Shown here one piece after another: positions 60,971-64,000 of a stretch of 64,000 bases of DNA. A program made the translations under genes and the position numbers. Source of the stretch: Pedococcus dokdonensis (GTDB lineage Bacteria; Actinomycetota; Actinomycetes; Actinomycetales; Dermatophilaceae). How positions within the stretch are numbered: position 1 is the stretch's first letter; every line of letters starts with the position of its first letter. The notes beneath the pieces are model-generated. The model was not told the DNA's origin, ran no database searches, and saw only the letters and a list, made by a program, of their open reading frames with translations. The DNA lies in NCBI RefSeq assembly GCF_900104525.1, contig NZ_LT629711.1:3410001-3474000 (forward strand), read 5' to 3'.

Positions 60971-62707
60971 TTGGGTGCGAAGACGTTGCGTACCAGAGGA
61001 TCTGCTGCCCTGGCCGTCTGCGCCACGCTCGTCGGGGGCCTGTTCGTGACCGCCACGCCGGCCAGTGCCGAGGACTTCAGCAAGCCGTTCCACGGCTTCG
61101 CGCCGCCCACCACCGTGCTGCGGGACGGGTCGCCGGCGTCCGTCGGCCTCGACCCGGCACCCATCGCGGCTGCGGTCGCCCAGGTCCGCGGTCACGAGTC
61201 CGCCCCGCCCGACGGGCACCCGATGTATGCCGGTGCGGTGGGCCTGATGGGCCACGACGGCAAGGTCGTGGAGCGTGACGCCAGCGGCTGGGCGTTGCGC
61301 TACGCGGACGCCACGACCGAGCTCCCGCGCGACCAGTGGGTGCCGATGCGCGACGACACCGTCTTCGACCTGGCCTCGGTCTCCAAGCTCTTCACCTCGC
61401 TGGCGGTCACCCAGCTCGTCGAGGAAGGCAAGGTCGAGCTCGAGAGCCCGGTCGCGACCTACCTGCCCGAGTTCGCGGCCAACGGCAAGGAGGCGGTGAC
61501 GGTCCGGCACCTGCTCACGCACACCTCCGGGTTCACCTCGTGGTTGCCGCTGTGGAGCAAGTACCCCGACAAGGCGTCGCGGATCAAGGCGGTGATGGAC
61601 CAGCCGCTCACCAACCCGGTCGGCAGCACCTACCTCTACAGCGACCTCAACCTGATCACGCTCGGGGTCCTGGTGGAGCGGCTGCGCGGCGAGCCGCTCG
61701 ACCGCGTGGTCGCCGAGCGCATCACCGCGCCGCTGGGCATGTCGAAGACGGGCTACAACCCGATCGACCGCACCCGCACCGCCGCGACCGAGTACCAGAG
61801 CGCCCCCGCCCGCGGGATGGTCTGGGGCGAGGTGCACGACGAGAACGCGTGGTCGCTGGGCGGCGTGGCCGGTCACGCCGGTGTCTTCTCCACGGCCGAC
61901 GACCTCGCCGTCCTCAGCCAGGCCCTGCTCAACGGCGGCACCTATCGCGGGCACCGGATCCTCAGCCGTGACAGCGTGACCGCTCTCATCACGAACTTCA
62001 ACGAGGCCTTCCCCGGCGACGACCACGGCCTCGGCTTCGAGCTGAACCAGCGTTGGTACATGGACTCCTTGTCCGGACCGCGCACCGCCGGGCACACCGG
62101 CTACACCGGCACCTCCATCGTCATCGACTTCAGCTCCCGCTCCTTCGCGATCCTGCTGACCAACCGGGTGCACCCCTCGCGCAGCTGGGGGAGCAACAAC
62201 CTCGCCCGTCGTGAGTGGGCCGGAGGCCTGGGACAGGCGCTGCGCGTGCGACCCGCTGTCGGCGCGACGGCGTGGTCGGGAGGGGCCGCCAACGCCGCCA
62301 CGCACACCCTCACCACGCCGTCGGTGGCGGTCCCCGCCTCGGGTGCGCGGCTCGGGTTCGACCTCTTCCTCGACACGGAGGAGACCGACCTGCTCACCCT
62401 CGAGCGCTCGACCGACGGCGGCGCCACCTGGCAGCCCCTGCCGTTCACCACCCGCGACCGCGGTGGGGAGAGCGCGAGCGACGGCACCGTGTCCGGCACC
62501 CGCGACCGGCACTGGCTGCAGGCGCGGGCCGACCTCCCCCCCGGGGCGCAGCAGCTGCGGTGGCGCTACACGACTGACGCGACCAACCTCGGCCGGGGCG
62601 TCTACGTGGACGGCATCCGCCTCACCGCGGGTCGCGCCGTGCTGCTCGACGCCGAGAAGTCGCCCACCCTGCTCACCGCAGACGGCTGGACCCTCCGGTC
62701 CCGGTGA
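60971..62707 (+). CDS. Secreted AmiE-like serine hydrolase with extra C-terminal domain
   Basis: A 578-residue serine beta-lactamase-fold enzyme. A Sec signal peptide ends at ATPASA-ED. Active-site motifs are SVSK (Ser136, Lys139), YSD (Tyr223) and HTG (His375). The homologue in the B. subtilis cluster, AmiE, is an N-acetylmuramoyl-L-alanine amidase, so peptide removal from MurNAc is the best guess; a DD-peptidase is the alternative. Residues from about 432 form a separate beta-rich module (for example RLGFDLFLDTEET and LERSTDGGATWQPLP) not needed by AmiE. The start is probably TTG 60971, 2 nt after the namZ stop; TTG 60986 is possible. Confidence 0.82.
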   Translation: MGAKTLRTRGSAALAVCATLVGGLFVTATPASAEDFSKPFHGFAPPTTVLRDGSPASVGLDPAPIAAAVAQVRGHESAPPDGHPMYAGAVGLMGHDGKVVERDASGWALRYADATTELPRDQWVPMRDDTVFDLASVSKLFTSLAVTQLVEEGKVELESPVATYLPEFAANGKEAVTVRHLLTHTSGFTSWLPLWSKYPDKASRIKAVMDQPLTNPVGSTYLYSDLNLITLGVLVERLRGEPLDRVVAERITAPLGMSKTGYNPIDRTRTAATEYQSAPARGMVWGEVHDENAWSLGGVAGHAGVFSTADDLAVLSQALLNGGTYRGHRILSRDSVTALITNFNEAFPGDDHGLGFELNQRWYMDSLSGPRTAGHTGYTGTSIVIDFSSRSFAILLTNRVHPSRSWGSNNLARREWAGGLGQALRVRPAVGATAWSGGAANAATHTLTTPSVAVPASGARLGFDLFLDTEETDLLTLERSTDGGATWQPLPFTTRDRGGESASDGTVSGTRDRHWLQARADLPPGAQQLRWRYTTDATNLGRGVYVDGIRLTAGRAVLLDAEKSPTLLTADGWTLRSR

Positions 62708-62736
62708 GCGCGTCACCGACGCCGTACGGTAAGCCC

Positions 62737-63630
62737 ATGCCATCGCGCGATCGGGGCCCCGAGGGCTCGGCGACCACAGTCCCGCTGCTGGTGCGGCTCC
62801 GGGGGATCCGACCGTCGCTGTCGCCGGCCGAGGACCGGGTCGCCGAGAAGGTGCTCGACAACCCTCGTGGGGCAGCGTCCCTGACGATCAGCGAGCTGGC
62901 AACGGCGGCAACGACATCCGAGACGACGGTGCTGCGGTTCTGTCGGCGTCTGGGGCTGCCGGGGTATCCCCAGCTGCGGCTCGCGCTGGCCGAGGAGAGC
63001 GCCCAGCCGCGCTCGACCGGCGCCCAGGACACGGACATCAGCGCCAAGGACACCATCGACGACATCATCGCCAAGGTGGCCTTCACCGATGCCAGCGCTG
63101 TCGAGGAGACCGCCCAGCAGCTCGACCGCGAGGCGCTCGCCGCCACTGCAGCGGCGATCGCGGCGGCCGGCCGGGTCGATGTCTACGGGATCGGGGCGAG
63201 CGCGGTCGTCGGCATCGACCTGCAGCAGAAGCTGCACCGCATCGGCGTGGTCGCCTTCGCGTGGAACGACCCCCACATCGCGCTGACGAGCGCGACCCTG
63301 CTGGGCAAGGGCGACGTCGCCATCGGGATCTCGCACTCCGGCACCACGTCAGAGACCATCGAGGCGCTCGAGCTGGCCAGGGAACGCGGGGCCGCGACCG
63401 TCGCGATCACCAACTTCCCGCTGTCGCTGCTGGCCGCCCGGGCCGACCACCTGCTCACCACGGCAGCGCGCGAGACCAGCCTGCGCTCGGGTGCGACGGC
63501 GAGCCGGATCGCCGCGCTGACGATCGTCGACTGCCTCTACATCGCGGTCGCGCAGCGGCACCTCTCCCGGGCTCGGAAGGCCGTCAAGGAGACCCGCGCT
63601 GCCGTCGCCAGCCACCACCTCCTGCCCTGA
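62737..63630 (+). CDS. murR: MurR/RpiR-family regulator with SIS domain
   Basis: A 297-residue regulator. The N-terminal RpiR helix-turn-helix (SELATAATTSETTVLRFCRR) occupies about residues 15-90. A SIS sugar-phosphate-binding domain follows (VYGIGASAVVGIDLQQKL and GISHSGTTSETIEAL). In this context the ligand is probably MurNAc-6-phosphate. ATG 62737 has TACGGT ending 6 nt upstream (leaderless), allowing its own promoter. GTG 62704 overlaps the preceding stop as GTGA and would add 11 residues by coupling. Both may be used. Confidence 0.88.
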   Translation: MPSRDRGPEGSATTVPLLVRLRGIRPSLSPAEDRVAEKVLDNPRGAASLTISELATAATTSETTVLRFCRRLGLPGYPQLRLALAEESAQPRSTGAQDTDISAKDTIDDIIAKVAFTDASAVEETAQQLDREALAATAAAIAAAGRVDVYGIGASAVVGIDLQQKLHRIGVVAFAWNDPHIALTSATLLGKGDVAIGISHSGTTSETIEALELARERGAATVAITNFPLSLLAARADHLLTTAARETSLRSGATASRIAALTIVDCLYIAVAQRHLSRARKAVKETRAAVASHHLLP

Positions 63631-63639
63631 CCGACCGCA

Positions 63640-63775
63640 CTTCTGGCCACTCGTGCGGGGTGGGAGGGCTCCCCTTCTGGCTACTGATGCGGGGTGGGAG
63701 GGCTCCCCTTCTCGCTACTGGTGCGGGGTGGGAGCGCTCCACTTCTGGCCACCGGTGCGGGGTGGGAGCGCTCCG
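63640..63775. repeat. Four 34-bp tandem repeats between murR and murQ
   Basis: Units start at 63640, 63674, 63708 and 63742, each beginning CTTCT and containing GTGGGAG. The array is flanked by an inverted pair: GCACTTCTGGCC (63637-63648) and GGCCAGAAGTGC (63800-63811). It starts 9 nt after the murR stop, so it may form a long terminator-like structure. Not CRISPR: there are no spacers. Confidence 0.85.
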
Positions 63776-63832
63776 TTCGCCCCAACACCCAGCATGGTCG
63801 GCCAGAAGTGCTGTTGTTACTCATTCACATTC

Positions 63833-63861
63833 TTGACGGACATTCCGTAGGAAACTAACCT
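63833..63861 (+). promoter_or_regulatory. Leaderless murQ promoter
   Basis: TTGACG (63833-63838), a 17-bp spacer and TAACCT (63856-63861), followed by 6 nt and GTG 63868. This is a textbook primary-sigma promoter for a leaderless mRNA. Confidence 0.75.
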
Positions 63862-63867
63862 CGCGGT

Positions 63868-64000
63868 GTGAGCAGTGACGTGAGCGTGAGCGCGCCGACC
63901 GAGGAGCGCCACCCGGGGACCACCTCGATCGACACCGAGTCGACCCTCGACATCCTCGTCCTGCTCAACGACGACGACGCCAAGGTCGCGCCGGCCGTGG
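63868..64000 (+). CDS. murQ: N-acetylmuramic acid 6-phosphate etherase (N-terminal part)
   Basis: Forty-four residues are visible before the window ends. The stretch STLDILVLLNDDDAKVAPAV, preceded by TSIDTEST, matches the conserved N-terminus of MurQ, which cleaves the lactyl ether of MurNAc-6-phosphate to GlcNAc-6-phosphate and lactate. It follows murR and has its own leaderless promoter. The remaining SIS domain must lie beyond the edge. GTG 63880 is an alternative start. Confidence 0.8.
   Translation, partial: MSSDVSVSAPTEERHPGTTSIDTESTLDILVLLNDDDAKVAPAV

Noticed and set aside
63640-63775. CRISPR array
   Set aside because: The 34-bp units are contiguous without unique spacers and no cas genes are present.

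Overview
This 64 kb window comes from a high-GC Gram-positive chromosome. It is almost certainly an actinobacterium and most likely a member of the Micrococcales close to the Intrasporangiaceae. That rests on base composition, gene content (furA-katG, class F sortase, DUF4397 protein, ROK-controlled sugar operon) and very frequent leaderless starts. I see no plasmid, phage, IS or CRISPR signature. It reads as ordinary chromosome with dense genes, short gaps and hairpins between convergent genes.

Layout. 1-9.7 kb: end of an MFS pump, an SDR oxidoreductase, an ABC-F ATPase, a fatty acyl-CoA ligase, an MMPL exporter divergent from its MarR-type regulator, a coiled-coil membrane protein, a pirin and a 50-residue membrane peptide. 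9.8-16 kb: proton-translocating transhydrogenase pntAB, two VOC proteins, an AraC regulator and an amino-acid permease. 16-23.8 kb: katG-furA, a PH-domain membrane protein with a 56-residue partner, upp, tadA, a DedA protein, an MFS pump and tRNA-Ser(CGA). 23.8-34.6 kb: a GH13 enzyme, the PEP synthase regulator/ppsA pair, a DEAD-box helicase and a GH38 alpha-mannosidase. 34.7-38.8 kb: a two-component system followed by a SHOCT protein and an ABC exporter. 38.9-47.4 kb: a divergent ROK repressor and a six-gene sugar import/catabolism operon ending in xylA. 47.4-57.7 kb: small conserved proteins, an ankyrin protein, a HerA/YjgR-like ATPase, an AEC transporter, a PrpE-type acyl-CoA synthetase and a DUF4397/class F sortase pair.

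57.7-64 kb is the most coherent functional block. It carries a secreted GH3 NagZ-like hexosaminidase, a secreted DUF1343/NamZ-type exo-muramidase, a secreted AmiE-like serine hydrolase with an extra C-terminal domain, a MurR/RpiR regulator and the start of MurQ (MurNAc-6-phosphate etherase). This matches the logic of the Bacillus murQ-murR-murP-amiE-nagZ-ybbC muropeptide salvage operon. No MurNAc kinase or PTS gene lies inside the window.

Across the window about fifteen genes have a TANNNT-like -10 box ending 6-7 nt before the start codon and no Shine-Dalgarno, so leaderless mRNAs look common. Several operators therefore overlap start codons. Non-coding structure includes a 70-bp stem-loop repeat in two copies, a 46-bp perfect palindrome, a 31-bp perfect hairpin, a 34-bp tandem array between murR and murQ, and a clear excess of the word GTATGCC/GGCATAC in both genes and gaps.
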